DNA of 64,000 bases from JABFSS01 sp964449445 (GCA_964449445.1 CAYUZT010000002.1:62001-126000), one strand, 5' to 3'. Shown: positions 1 through 8,584, numbered from the stretch's first letter. Program-made: numbers and translations. Notes: generated by a model from the sequence alone, not told the origin.

Positions 1-2
1 CT

Positions 3-845
3 TTTGCCGCGCCCGCTCCGAATGTCACTGGACTCTCAGCTCATTTCGAAAATGGGCAGATCACGGTCGAATGGAATGCATACGAGGAAGGCGCCGACAT
101 TGCGACGTATCGAATTTACTACAGTCAGAAATCCATCCTGAGCAACGATGGTGCATACGACGACTTCGCGACAACGACTGGCAAGAATACATCATTTATT
201 TTTCCAGTGACTCCTCCCTACCCGCAAATCTTCATCGCCGTTGCGGCAGTGAACTCGAGTGAAGAGGAAAGTCGTTCGTTTGTAGAAGAGATCAGACTTG
301 ATCTGACTACGGGAGACAGTAACGGTCTGACGCAACAGGAAGAAATCCCCACTCCATCGCGCAGAGTTCAGGAAGCAACGACGATCGGCCTTCTGAGCGC
401 CGCAGCACAGTCTCCGGATACCGTCGAACTGACATTCAGCGAGACGGTGACTATCCCCGCAGAACTGGCAACGGAAGCGTTCCGGGTGATTGATAGGGAT
501 GGAAATGGCCTGCAGCTGCGCCGAATTGTGATTCGCGGAAGTATTGTGATTCTCACCACGGATTCGCAGATCCCCGCCATGCCGTATGCCATTCGCGCTA
601 ATGAAGTGATTACCGGCGGCGCATCGTTGCCCATGGATTCGGCACGGAGTTTTGCTCAATTTTCCGGATTCGGCGAACCGGGGTCGGTTCCTCCGCCTCG
701 CATTGCGATCACCACGGCAAATATTGTCACGGCCCGGATGACTCGTGCGTCCGGTTCCCTCACAAGTTCTGGTGTGCCAGTGCTTGGAGTTGTTCTTGCG
801 AGTGGAGCTATGGCTGGCTGGAAGCGAGCGAGGAGAAAGGCCTAA
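3..845 (+). CDS. Exported repeat-domain protein, 5' end outside the window
   Basis: The reading frame is open from base 3, so the N-terminus lies upstream. The first ~85 visible residues look like a fibronectin type III-like beta sandwich (alternating strands around 'ITVEWNAY' and 'YRIYYSQ'). Residues ~135-215 resemble a bacterial Ig-like domain of the SbsA/Big_5 kind ('VELTFSETVTIP'). The C-terminus is a Ser/Thr stretch, about 17 hydrophobic residues (GVPVLGVVLASGAMAGW) and a basic end (KRARRKA), the layout of a C-terminal membrane-anchoring or sorting signal. I infer a cell-surface structural or adhesive protein. No catalytic motif is visible. A weak hairpin follows the stop. Confidence 0.7.
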   Translation, partial: FAAPAPNVTGLSAHFENGQITVEWNAYEEGADIATYRIYYSQKSILSNDGAYDDFATTTGKNTSFIFPVTPPYPQIFIAVAAVNSSEEESRSFVEEIRLDLTTGDSNGLTQQEEIPTPSRRVQEATTIGLLSAAAQSPDTVELTFSETVTIPAELATEAFRVIDRDGNGLQLRRIVIRGSIVILTTDSQIPAMPYAIRANEVITGGASLPMDSARSFAQFSGFGEPGSVPPPRIAITTANIVTARMTRASGSLTSSGVPVLGVVLASGAMAGWKRARRKA

Positions 846-876
846 TCGTTCCATAGAGGTATAGAACGTCTTTTAT

Positions 877-898
877 GGCTTCCGCAAGCCTCTATTTT
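877..898 (+). terminator. Weak intrinsic terminator-like hairpin
   Basis: GGCTT-CCGC-AAGCC forms a 5-bp stem with a 4-base loop at 877-890, followed by TCTATTTT. An alternative longer stem pairs ATAGAGG (853-859) with CCTCTAT (889-895). The last T-rich bases also serve as the -10-like hexamer of the next transcript, so termination and initiation signals overlap here. Confidence 0.35.
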
Positions 899-904
899 CC
901 CTTC

Positions 905-970
905 ATGAAAAAGAAGTGGAGGTGGGGATATGGAATCGAGAACAGACGAACGCAACGATGGACTATATGA
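905..970 (+). CDS. Putative 21-codon leaderless leader ORF
   Basis: A TATTTT hexamer (893-898) is followed after exactly six bases by ATG at 905, the spacing seen at the leaderless genes of this window. The ORF encodes 21 residues rich in Lys, Trp and Arg (starting MKKKWRWGYG) and stops with TGA at 968-970, overlapping an in-frame ATG of the next gene at 967 (ATGA). I infer a translated leader coupled to the hydrolase gene. It is too short for any homology argument and could be chance. Confidence 0.3.
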   Translation: MKKKWRWGYGIENRRTQRWTI

Positions 971-1797
971 CTTTCCGTCACCCCCTCATCGTTCTCTGCA
1001 TAGTTTTCCTCGTAGGAATTTTCCTCTGCGTCCATGAACTCCTCCGCATGCCCGATGGAAAGCTCCACATCTATTTTATGGACGTCGGTCAGGCAGATTC
1101 TGCGCTTACCGTTACTCCATCGGGAAAACAGATCATCATCGATGGAGGGCGCGACGACACGCCGCTTGCAGAAATTGCCCGGCATTTACCGCTGCTGGAT
1201 CGAACAATCGATGTATTGATATTGAGTCACCCGCAACTGGATCATATGTTTGCGTTCCCTTCCATTCTCCGCCGCTACCATGTCGATCGGATCCTCATGA
1301 CTGGTGTTGAGTACGATTTGCCCCGGTATCACGAGTTTTTGCGACTTGTTGCGGAACAACAGATCCCTGTATGGATTGCGGATCCTGGGTTTGATATCGA
1401 CTTTGGTGATGGCGTGACTGCGGATATCGTCTGGCCACCGCCAACACTTCTCGGAAGTGCATTCAAGGACATCAATAATTCCTCCATCGTGCTTCGAGTG
1501 ATGTATGGTGAGAACGTCACGCTGTTCACCGGAGATATGGAAGAGAAGGAGGAGCGCGCTGTGCTCGCATCGGGAAGAGATGTCTCTGCAACGCTACTCA
1601 AAGTCGCTCACCACGGGAGCAAAACTTCCTCGGGGACGGGGTTTCTCCTGGCAGTCCAGCCGAATGTTGCCGCTATCTCCTGTGGAAAGAACAACACATA
1701 CGGACATCCTCATGCAGTCGTTCTTGAACGGTTCGAGCGGCTCAGGATCCCCGTACGCGTGACGGCGTGGGAGGGGGAGATCGACTTGGAGTATTAG
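967..1797 (+). CDS. ComEC/Rec2-type metallo-beta-lactamase-fold hydrolase with N-terminal anchor
   Basis: Matches the C-terminal soluble domain of ComEC/Rec2 DNA-uptake proteins but stands alone behind one hydrophobic segment (HPLIVLCIVFLVGIFLCV). Visible MBL-fold landmarks are FMDVGQADS, IIIDGG, LSHPQLDHMF (in place of the usual THxHxDH, so the first metal histidine is Pro/Gln-modified), TGDME and VAHHGSKTSSG. The ComEC competence membrane domain is absent. A secreted or membrane-tethered nuclease or phosphodiesterase is likely. The ATG at 967 overlaps the stop of a leader ORF; an in-frame ATG at 958 and a GTG at 916 are alternatives. Confidence 0.75.
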   Translation: MTFRHPLIVLCIVFLVGIFLCVHELLRMPDGKLHIYFMDVGQADSALTVTPSGKQIIIDGGRDDTPLAEIARHLPLLDRTIDVLILSHPQLDHMFAFPSILRRYHVDRILMTGVEYDLPRYHEFLRLVAEQQIPVWIADPGFDIDFGDGVTADIVWPPPTLLGSAFKDINNSSIVLRVMYGENVTLFTGDMEEKEERAVLASGRDVSATLLKVAHHGSKTSSGTGFLLAVQPNVAAISCGKNNTYGHPHAVVLERFERLRIPVRVTAWEGEIDLEY

Positions 1798-1837
1798 GAT
1801 TGGAATATTGGAGTAATGGGATACTCTATTATTCTCC

Positions 1838-3139
1838 ATGAAAGCCATCCTGCTCCTCGCCGGTCGTTCCCGTCGTTTTTGGCCACTTGCCGAGAAATCT
1901 CTGTTCCCCGTCTGTGGGAAAACACTTGCGGAGCACCAGGTGGAAACTCTGAAGAAAGGCGGATGCAAGGAGATCATCTTGGTTGTCGGCGCTCATAATA
2001 AGAAGGAGATCCGCGGGCTCTTCCCCGACTTCACTCTCGTCGAACAGAAGGATCTCCATTTAGGGATGCAGGGGGCGTGCCTCAGCGCTCTGCCCAAAGT
2101 GAAGAAAGAACCGGTGATGATTGTGTCCGGCAATGACGTGACCGACTCTGCCGCGCTGAGCGATCTGATTGCGGCTGCGAAGAAGCCCAAGACTGCCGGT
2201 GCGATTCTCGCGCGCAAAGTGAAGAACTATTTCCCGGGAGGATATCTTTCGGTGAAGAACGGGCGCATTACCGCGATTGTCGAGAAGCCTGGCAAGGGAG
2301 AAGAGCCGAGCAAGCTCGTGAATATCGTCGCGCACGTGCACAACGATCCGCAGTTGCTCCTCGCCGCACTCAAGAAAGTGAAGAATCACCGAGATGATGG
2401 ATATGAACAGGCGCTTTCCTCTCTCTTCGCAAGCCACTTCTACCGTGCAGTGCCCTACGACGGCTTCTGGCAACCCGTAAAGTACCCCTGGCATCTGCTG
2501 CCGATACTCGAATATTTCCTCTCGGGGCTCCGCAATCCTTCGATTCATCGTTCTGCCAAAATCCACCACACAGCGGTCATTGAAGGAAATGTGATTATTG
2601 GTGAAGGTACGCGAGTGCTGCCGCACGCGACCATCGTCGGACCATGCGTCATCGGCCGCAATTGTGTCATCGGCACAAATGCACTGGTACGTAGGTCGAG
2701 TATTGGTGATGACTGCGTTGTGGGATACGCCAGCGAAGTGAAAGGGAGTGTGCTGGCCGGTCCGCTGTGGACACATATGACGTACCTTGGCGACTCTGTT
2801 ATTGGCAGGAATGTTTCCTTTGGCGGTGGGAGCACGACAGGAAACCTCCGGCTGGATGAGGGGAAAATTTCTTCAATGGATGGCGCGACTTCTGTTTCTA
2901 CCAGCCTGACAAAGCTCGGCATTATTGTGGGGGATAATTGCCGCTTCGGCCTCCAATCATCCTGCTACCCCGGGATAAAGGTGGGCCGTGGTTCCTTTGT
3001 TTCCGATGCAGCGCTCCTTCGGCAGGACGTTCCTGATGGAAGCTATGTGAATGTGAAGGATGGAATTGTTCATGTACGACCCAATAAAACTACAGTTCCC
3101 CCTAACGCGGCACGAGAGTGGTACAGAAAGACGATCTGA
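1838..3139 (+). CDS. Bifunctional sugar-1-phosphate nucleotidyltransferase / left-handed beta-helix acyltransferase (GlmU-like)
   Basis: Residues 1-~225 form a nucleotidyltransferase domain: the N-terminal LLLAGRSRRFWPLAEKS loop is the phosphate/nucleotide-binding signature. Residues ~240-410 contain hexapeptide repeats (VIIGEGTRVLPHATIVG, VIGRNCVIG, SIGDDCVVG) of a left-handed beta-helix, with 'MTYLGDSVIGRNVSFGGGS' resembling the acetyltransferase site of GlmU and archaeal ST0452-type enzymes. The likely product is UDP-N-acetylglucosamine or a related sugar nucleotide, which would feed murA and murG in this window. A glucose-1-phosphate or mannose-1-phosphate specificity cannot be excluded. 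TATTAT (1827-1832) lies five bases before the ATG, so the mRNA is probably leaderless. Confidence 0.8.
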   Translation: MKAILLLAGRSRRFWPLAEKSLFPVCGKTLAEHQVETLKKGGCKEIILVVGAHNKKEIRGLFPDFTLVEQKDLHLGMQGACLSALPKVKKEPVMIVSGNDVTDSAALSDLIAAAKKPKTAGAILARKVKNYFPGGYLSVKNGRITAIVEKPGKGEEPSKLVNIVAHVHNDPQLLLAALKKVKNHRDDGYEQALSSLFASHFYRAVPYDGFWQPVKYPWHLLPILEYFLSGLRNPSIHRSAKIHHTAVIEGNVIIGEGTRVLPHATIVGPCVIGRNCVIGTNALVRRSSIGDDCVVGYASEVKGSVLAGPLWTHMTYLGDSVIGRNVSFGGGSTTGNLRLDEGKISSMDGATSVSTSLTKLGIIVGDNCRFGLQSSCYPGIKVGRGSFVSDAALLRQDVPDGSYVNVKDGIVHVRPNKTTVPPNAAREWYRKTI

Positions 3140-3479
3140 ATTATTGGTGGGTTTCTTAGGTACCCTCTGTGGACACTCTGAAAGACGCACACCAAGCTTT
3201 CTAGAGTCTCTTTCCACACACAACACTTGTTCTTGGCTCTCCTGAGAGAAAAACGGGAAACTGGGCTCTTTAGAGGGATCGGCGGAAGTTTTCCACGGGT
3301 TATCCACACCCATCCCACACAATTCTTGTGCTCAATTTCCTCTTCTTTTGAAAATTATTAGACTCAAGGAAGTCTTTACAAGGCTTTTCCACAGCATAGA
3401 CTGGGAATGTGGAAGGTGGAGAAGAGGTATTGATGATGATGAATGTAGTACATAGCTTTGTATATTATATTATCACCGC
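3140..3479. other. Candidate replication origin (oriC) upstream of dnaN
   Basis: This 340-bp gap has no convincing gene. It contains a perfect DnaA box TTATCCACA (3300-3308), a second match TTTTCCACA (3385-3393) and one-mismatch copies TTTTCCACG (3289-3297) and CTTTCCACA (3210-3218). Two AT-rich blocks (about 3340-3380 and 3430-3476) could serve as unwinding elements, the second starting with a TGA/GAT trinucleotide run. dnaN follows directly, as in many bacterial origins, but dnaA is not adjacent. A transposition or assembly position relative to dnaA cannot be judged from the window. Confidence 0.5.
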
Positions 3480-3480
3480 G
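3468..3480 (+). promoter_or_regulatory. -10 element of a leaderless dnaN transcript
   Basis: TATTAT (3468-3473) in an AT-rich run is followed after six bases by the GTG start of dnaN at 3480. No Shine-Dalgarno sequence is present. The overlap with the AT-rich part of the candidate origin means dnaN transcription would start inside it. Confidence 0.5.
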
Positions 3481-4655
3481 TGAAATTCTCCTGTTCAACC
3501 CCAGATCTTCTCCAGTCGCTCCAACTTGTGAGCCGGGCGATTGGCAGTCAGCAAGCACTGCCGATTCTGGGAAACATTCTTATAGAAGCACAGGGACGAC
3601 GATGCACGGTGAGCGCGACGGATTTGGAATTGAGTATTATTACTAGTTTTGAAGCGAAGATTGAAAATGAAGGTTCTGTGACGGTTCCCGCAAAAGCTAT
3701 TCTCAACTTTGCGCAGTACAACACCGACCCTGAGGTGTTACTGGAAACACACGAAGGGACAATTCTCCGATGCACTTCACAACACGCGAAAGCGTCGATA
3801 GCCGGTGAAGCGGCAAGCGAATACCCGACAATCGCCGCCGTGGAGAAGCAAACTGCCTTCACTCTTCCCCTCACCCCCCTCCTCCACTCCCTCTACCTTG
3901 TCACATTCGCTTCTACAAGAACTTCTCTACGCCCCGTGCTTTCAGGAGTCTTCCTTCGCAATGAGAAAAACACAGTTATTCTGGTTGCAACAGACAGTTA
4001 CCGCCTTTCCGAGTACAAAATCCCCGCCTCAGTAGGAGGAGCCGATATCTCCTGCATCATTCCCACCAAAATCCTCGAAGAGTTGAAGGTTATACTTAGT
4101 GGGAAGAAATCGGAGAAGAAGGAAAAAGATGAATCGAAAAAAGGGAAAGAAAAACCTGCGACAGGCAACGAAAAAGAGGAAAGCGTCCAGGTGACCCTCA
4201 GCAAGCAGCAAATCGAGTTGCAATACGGCCCCACACGCCTTCTCTCCCGTCTTATTGATGGCAAGTTCCCCAACTATGAACAGATCCTCCCGAAAGAAAC
4301 CACAACAACAGTCAAATTTTCCGTGCAAGAGCTCACGACGGCCGTCAAACGCATGCATTACTTCGCCAAGGAAATGAATAACAATCTCACATTTCACTGC
4401 ACCAAGGGGCAGACCCGGGTGACCACTCCTCAGACGCCCGCGGGCAAGGACGAAGCGTTTCTTGGGACGGAGATGACAGGCAAGGACAGCAAGATCGCTC
4501 TCAGCTCCAGTTACCTTCTCGATTTCCTGGGGCACCTGGATAGCGACAGCATTGAGATGCAGATGACCGACAGCACGCATCCCGCTCTCTTCATCCTCCC
4601 AAAAGAAAAGCACTATCTTCACCTGATCATGCCGCTTCGGATGCAGGAGGAATAA
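3480..4655 (+). CDS. dnaN: DNA polymerase III beta subunit (sliding clamp)
   Basis: Encodes the ring-shaped processivity clamp that tethers the replicative polymerase (DnaE, also in this window) to DNA. The N-terminus MKFSCSTPDLLQSLQLVSRA and the C-terminal LIMPLRM are canonical for bacterial clamps, and the 391 residues cover three clamp folds. Unusual is a Lys/Glu-rich insertion of about 35 residues (near residues 205-240, 'KKSEKKEKDESKKGKEKP') inside the middle domain, absent from well-known clamps and probably a surface loop. The start is GTG at 3480, supported by the leaderless -10 spacing and the conserved MKF opening. mfd follows after 16 bases, so the two are probably co-transcribed. 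Confidence 0.96.
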   Translation: MKFSCSTPDLLQSLQLVSRAIGSQQALPILGNILIEAQGRRCTVSATDLELSIITSFEAKIENEGSVTVPAKAILNFAQYNTDPEVLLETHEGTILRCTSQHAKASIAGEAASEYPTIAAVEKQTAFTLPLTPLLHSLYLVTFASTRTSLRPVLSGVFLRNEKNTVILVATDSYRLSEYKIPASVGGADISCIIPTKILEELKVILSGKKSEKKEKDESKKGKEKPATGNEKEESVQVTLSKQQIELQYGPTRLLSRLIDGKFPNYEQILPKETTTTVKFSVQELTTAVKRMHYFAKEMNNNLTFHCTKGQTRVTTPQTPAGKDEAFLGTEMTGKDSKIALSSSYLLDFLGHLDSDSIEMQMTDSTHPALFILPKEKHYLHLIMPLRMQEE

Positions 4656-4671
4656 TAAATAATTCGCTGAC

Positions 4672-7600
4672 ATGCTTCCATCACTCCTTCTTGGGAAGGA
4701 CACTCACCGGGATCTTGCCGCCCTCCTGAAAAAAGAGGGTGATTTGACGATCTCCGGAGCCTCAAATGAAACAGCTAAAGCGATGCTGACAAGTCACTTA
4801 CTGGGATTCCATCCCCGCCGCGCTTTCCTGGTCACACACACCGAGGAATCCGCGGATGCGCTGCGCCACTGGCTCCAGTTCTTTGAATGCCCTGCCGCAC
4901 TCCTCCACCCTGTCGAGGATGCGGAAGGGAATCTGCACCCGGAGCACCTTCAGGCGTTTCTTATGGCCATGCGGGCTGATGATATAGCAGAGCAAAAAGT
5001 GTTTCTCCTCTCCCGTCAAACATGGGAGATGGAATTCCCATCCATCGATGAACTGAACGAAGGCACGATCGTCCTGACGAAGGGCGAAAAAATGGAATTC
5101 ACAAAGTTCTTCGAGTCGCTCATCGTCCGCGGATATAGCCATGGCGACGATCTTTATCTACACCCTGGGGAGTATCGTCGTATCGGCGACGTGCTGGATA
5201 TCTTTCCCATTCAATCGGCGCATCCCTACCGCGTCACATTCGATTTTGAGACGATCGACAAGATTTCTGCGGTCGATAAAGACGATCTTTCGAAGATTTC
5301 CGATGCGGGCTCTGCGCTCAGTATCTTCCCCGCGACGTACTCCAAAAGACTCCACCTGCACGGCCAGTTCCCGGAAGGCGCGCTGCTGATTCTGGATGAT
5401 CAGGATGAGCTGGAACCGCCCAAACTGATCCCCACACTCTCCTTTACGGCCTTTCCCGAGCATGCACAGCACCACGCGCATCTGCGCTACCTGTCGGTTC
5501 TCAAGTTCTACACACTCACAGACTTTCTCAACGACGTCCGCGACAAGCTCCAGCAGGAGTGGACGCTTCTCGTCGTCACCAAGCGCATGGAGGAGCTCGA
5601 ACAGATTTTCCAGGAAGAGCGCATCGCGCACACGACGAATTCCGAAAGACGCGAAGGCGCGGTCACGCTCGTGCACGCGCATGAAAATGACCTACTCCCA
5701 CATTCCCTCCAAAATCCCGATCTCAAAAGCGCGCTTCTTACTGATCGAGAAATCTTCTCGCTGCGGAAAGCTGGAAAACAGCGATCGATGGCCAAACTTG
5801 CTCTCGATTTTATCACCTCCCTCCAGCCCGGCGATTACGTGGTGCACATGGAGCACGGCATTGGGCACTTTGAGGGGATGACCCAGAAACAGATTGATGA
5901 GATCTCCCGTGAATATCTCGAACTCACGTACGCGGAAGGCGATAAACTCTTCGTTCCGGTCGATCAGGCCGATAAATTGAGTAAATTCGTGCACGAGGAA
6001 GGCGAGGAGCCGATCCTCACGCGATTGGGAACAAACGAATGGAAGCGCGTGAACGAGAAACTGCGGGCGGAGACAAAGGAAATCGCAAAAGAGCTCCTGA
6101 ACCTCTACGCAAAGCGCGCGAAGAGCAGAGGCCACGCATTTGGCGACGATTCCCCCCGTCAGCAGAAATTCGAAGAGCTGTTCCCGTACACCGAAACCCC
6201 CGGTCAGCTGAAAGCGATTGAGGACATCAAGAAGGACATGGAATCGGAGCACCCGATGGACCGGCTCGTGTGCGGAGATGTGGGATTCGGCAAGACCGAG
6301 GTCGCCATGCGCGCCGCCTTTAAGGCAGCGGAAGCCGGCAAGCAGGTCGCAGTGATCGCCCCCATCACCATTCTCGTCGATCAGCACTACCGCAATTTCG
6401 TCGAGAGAATGAAGCTGTTTGGTATCCGCATCGACATGCTCAGCCGCTTCCGGTCCGTCGCTGAGCAGAAGAAAACACTCGAGAGGCTCAGGAAAGGTGA
6501 TGTGCAGATTGTTATTGGCACGCACCGGCTGCTCCAGGATGACGTTGCGTTCCACAACCTGGGACTGGTGATCATCGACGAAGAGCAGCGATTTGGGGTC
6601 AAGCAGAAGGAGAAGTTCAAAGAACTCCGGGCATCGGTGGATATCCTTACGCTCACGGCGACCCCTATCCCGCGCACGCTGAATCTTGGGCTCCACAAGC
6701 TCCGCGATATCACCACCATCACCACGCCGCCGCCGGGCCGCCTTCCCATTATCACTGAAGTCCGTAAATACTCTGATGAACTTACCCGACAGGCGATCCT
6801 CACGGAGATCAAACGCAATGGCCAGAGTTTCGTTCTTCATAACCGCGTCGAAACCATCGATGCCTTCGCGCAGAAACTCAAAGCACTGATCCCCGAAGCG
6901 TCGTTCGTCGTCGGGCACGGGCAACTGAAGTCCGAGGTCCTCGAAGAGCGGATCATCGCCTTCAAGGATGGCAAGTACGACGTACTTGTGAGTTCCACGA
7001 TCATCGAGAACGGTATCGACCTTCCCCGCGCGAATACGTTGATCGTGAATGAAGCAGAACGATTCGGGCTTAGCCAGCTCTACCAACTGCGCGGGAGAGT
7101 GGGTCGCAGCAAGCTCCAGGCGTACGCGTATTTCCTCTACCACAGCCAAAAACTAAAGGATGATGCCAAGAAACGTCTGCGGGCGATCGTCGAAGCCTGC
7201 GAGCTGGGATCCGGGTTCCAGGTGGCCATGCGGGATCTGGAGATCCGCGGAGCGGGTGAAATTCTCGGTGCCAGCCAGTCAGGAACGATGCAGACCGTCG
7301 GCGTCAGCCACTACCTGCGACTCCTGAAAAATGCTGTTGAGGAACTGCGCGGCCGAGGTCATGAAGAAGTGGAAGAAGAACTCACGGTGGAGATCCAGCT
7401 TCCCGTCGAGGCACTCATTCCGTCGTTCTACATCACGGATAATGAAGAGAAGATTTCTATCTACCAGAAGCTCGCCGGTAGCGAAGACGAATCCATCCTT
7501 AAGGAATTCGAAGTAGATCTGCGCGAAGAATTTGGCGAGATGCCTGTACAGGTGAAGACACTCTTCCAGATTTTGCGTCTGAGGATGGCATGCCGGCGCG

Positions 7601-7857
7601 CGGGAGTGATGAGGATCAAGACGGAGGATGAGGGCAGGCAGAAAATCATCGTTCTTGCGCTCAGTCCACGCGTGACCGCGAAGGAAATCATGCAACTGCT
7701 GCAGGCGAATCCGCAGTGGAAGATCAGCGGCTCTACACTGCGCGTCCCAGAGTCCGTTTTAGAGCAGAAAGCGGAAAAGGGAGATTGGCTCACGGAGCTG
7801 ACGCATGAGGTGGGTTTGCTGCAGAAAAAGAAGGAGAAAAAAGAGGCAAAAGAGTAA
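4672..7857 (+). CDS. mfd: Transcription-repair coupling factor
   Basis: Mfd removes stalled RNA polymerase from DNA lesions and recruits nucleotide excision repair. The 1061 residues contain a UvrB-like N-terminal module (to ~310), a CarD-like RNA-polymerase-interaction domain (~380-450, LQPGDYVVHMEHGIGHFEGM), a RecG-like translocase with Walker A GDVGFGKTE (~537), the DEEQ box followed by RFGVKQKEK (~635), TATPIPRTL, and motif VI region QLYQLRGRVGRS, then the TRCF C-terminal domain. It is somewhat shorter than the ~1150 residues of E. coli Mfd. Only 16 bases separate it from dnaN, and there is no Shine-Dalgarno sequence. Confidence 0.96.
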   Translation: MLPSLLLGKDTHRDLAALLKKEGDLTISGASNETAKAMLTSHLLGFHPRRAFLVTHTEESADALRHWLQFFECPAALLHPVEDAEGNLHPEHLQAFLMAMRADDIAEQKVFLLSRQTWEMEFPSIDELNEGTIVLTKGEKMEFTKFFESLIVRGYSHGDDLYLHPGEYRRIGDVLDIFPIQSAHPYRVTFDFETIDKISAVDKDDLSKISDAGSALSIFPATYSKRLHLHGQFPEGALLILDDQDELEPPKLIPTLSFTAFPEHAQHHAHLRYLSVLKFYTLTDFLNDVRDKLQQEWTLLVVTKRMEELEQIFQEERIAHTTNSERREGAVTLVHAHENDLLPHSLQNPDLKSALLTDREIFSLRKAGKQRSMAKLALDFITSLQPGDYVVHMEHGIGHFEGMTQKQIDEISREYLELTYAEGDKLFVPVDQADKLSKFVHEEGEEPILTRLGTNEWKRVNEKLRAETKEIAKELLNLYAKRAKSRGHAFGDDSPRQQKFEELFPYTETPGQLKAIEDIKKDMESEHPMDRLVCGDVGFGKTEVAMRAAFKAAEAGKQVAVIAPITILVDQHYRNFVERMKLFGIRIDMLSRFRSVAEQKKTLERLRKGDVQIVIGTHRLLQDDVAFHNLGLVIIDEEQRFGVKQKEKFKELRASVDILTLTATPIPRTLNLGLHKLRDITTITTPPPGRLPIITEVRKYSDELTRQAILTEIKRNGQSFVLHNRVETIDAFAQKLKALIPEASFVVGHGQLKSEVLEERIIAFKDGKYDVLVSSTIIENGIDLPRANTLIVNEAERFGLSQLYQLRGRVGRSKLQAYAYFLYHSQKLKDDAKKRLRAIVEACELGSGFQVAMRDLEIRGAGEILGASQSGTMQTVGVSHYLRLLKNAVEELRGRGHEEVEEELTVEIQLPVEALIPSFYITDNEEKISIYQKLAGSEDESILKEFEVDLREEFGEMPVQVKTLFQILRLRMACRRAGVMRIKTEDEGRQKIIVLALSPRVTAKEIMQLLQANPQWKISGSTLRVPESVLEQKAEKGDWLTELTHEVGLLQKKKEKKEAKE

Positions 7858-7870
7858 GTCTAGGCAATGG

Positions 7871-7883
7871 TATAATCCATCCA
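7871..7883 (+). promoter_or_regulatory. Extended -10 promoter of the HEPN/MNT pair
   Basis: A perfect TATAAT at 7871-7876, preceded by TGG (TGnTATAAT), lies six bases before the ATG at 7883. A transcript starting the usual seven bases after the hexamer would begin on the start codon, that is, leaderless. Confidence 0.6.
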
Positions 7884-8260
7884 TGACCGAAGCAGACATT
7901 ATTGCCCATTGGAAAAATGGATCCAGAGATGCTTTGGAAATGGCGTGCCTTGCAAAGAAGGCAGGCAAATACGATCATGTCCTTTTCAATTGCCATCTTG
8001 CTGTCGAGAAAGCGCTGAAGGCTGAGTATATGCAAAAATATGATAAAGATGCGCCATTTACTCACAATCTTCTGGATCTTGCGGAAACTCTGAATCGCAA
8101 ATGGACAGACAAGCAGAAAAAGGATTTGGACGAACTCACGGATTTTGTCTCGGCAGCGAGGTATAGCGACCCAGTGTGGGCAGAAAAATATGCCGATGCG
8201 GAACATGCATCACAATGGATTGCCGCCGCAGAAGAAGTTCTTTCCTTCTTGAATATATGA
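7883..8260 (+). CDS. HEPN-domain protein (toxin-side partner of an MNT/HEPN pair)
   Basis: A 125-residue all-helical protein of the HEPN family found beside minimal nucleotidyltransferases: AVEKALKAEYMQ, FTHNLLDLAETL and AARYSDP are typical. In toxin-antitoxin HEPN proteins an R-x4-6-H motif forms the RNase site; I do not find it here, so this member may be a non-catalytic substrate-binding subunit or an inactive toxin. Its TGA stop overlaps the ATG of the nucleotidyltransferase gene (ATGA), implying translational coupling. The start is fixed by the leaderless -10 spacing, since longer upstream readings run into mfd. Confidence 0.85.
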   Translation: MTEADIIAHWKNGSRDALEMACLAKKAGKYDHVLFNCHLAVEKALKAEYMQKYDKDAPFTHNLLDLAETLNRKWTDKQKKDLDELTDFVSAARYSDPVWAEKYADAEHASQWIAAAEEVLSFLNI

Positions 8261-8583
8261 CAAGAGAGCCACTCAATCGCAATGCAGGCATACGGAAAGT
8301 GCAGCAACTCAAGAAACAACTGACTGCAGGAGGCGTGCTTTTTGATGCTATCTATCTCTATGGTTCCGTTGCACGAGGCGAAGCTCATGAGTGGAGCGAT
8401 ATTGATGTTGCCATTTTTTGTCAGCCATTCAAATCCTCGCGTCATGAGGAGAATATGGAAGTTCGAAAAATTCGTAGAAATATCGACGTCCGCATTGAGC
8501 CAATCTGCATTCATCCGGACGATTTTCAGAACAAATTTTTCGGTCTTCCCCGCGAAATCGAGAAAACAGGAGTGAAGGTGTAG
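8257..8583 (+). CDS. Minimal nucleotidyltransferase (MNT) domain protein
   Basis: A 108-residue DNA polymerase beta-like nucleotidyltransferase. The motif LYGSVARGEAHEWSDIDVAIF carries the GS(x)2RG and D-x-D metal ligands, and a third acidic residue is likely in NIDVRIE. In characterised MNT/HEPN systems the MNT enzyme AMPylates the HEPN toxin and neutralises it; here that role is inferred from family and gene order. Coupled to the HEPN gene by a 4-base overlap. It ends two bases from the convergent peptidase gene. Confidence 0.85.
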   Translation: MTREPLNRNAGIRKVQQLKKQLTAGGVLFDAIYLYGSVARGEAHEWSDIDVAIFCQPFKSSRHEENMEVRKIRRNIDVRIEPICIHPDDFQNKFFGLPREIEKTGVKV

Positions 8584-8584
8584 T

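Noticed and set aside
5692..7149. 485-codon minus-strand open frame
   Set aside because: Antisense to the translocase half of mfd, with no domain resemblance.
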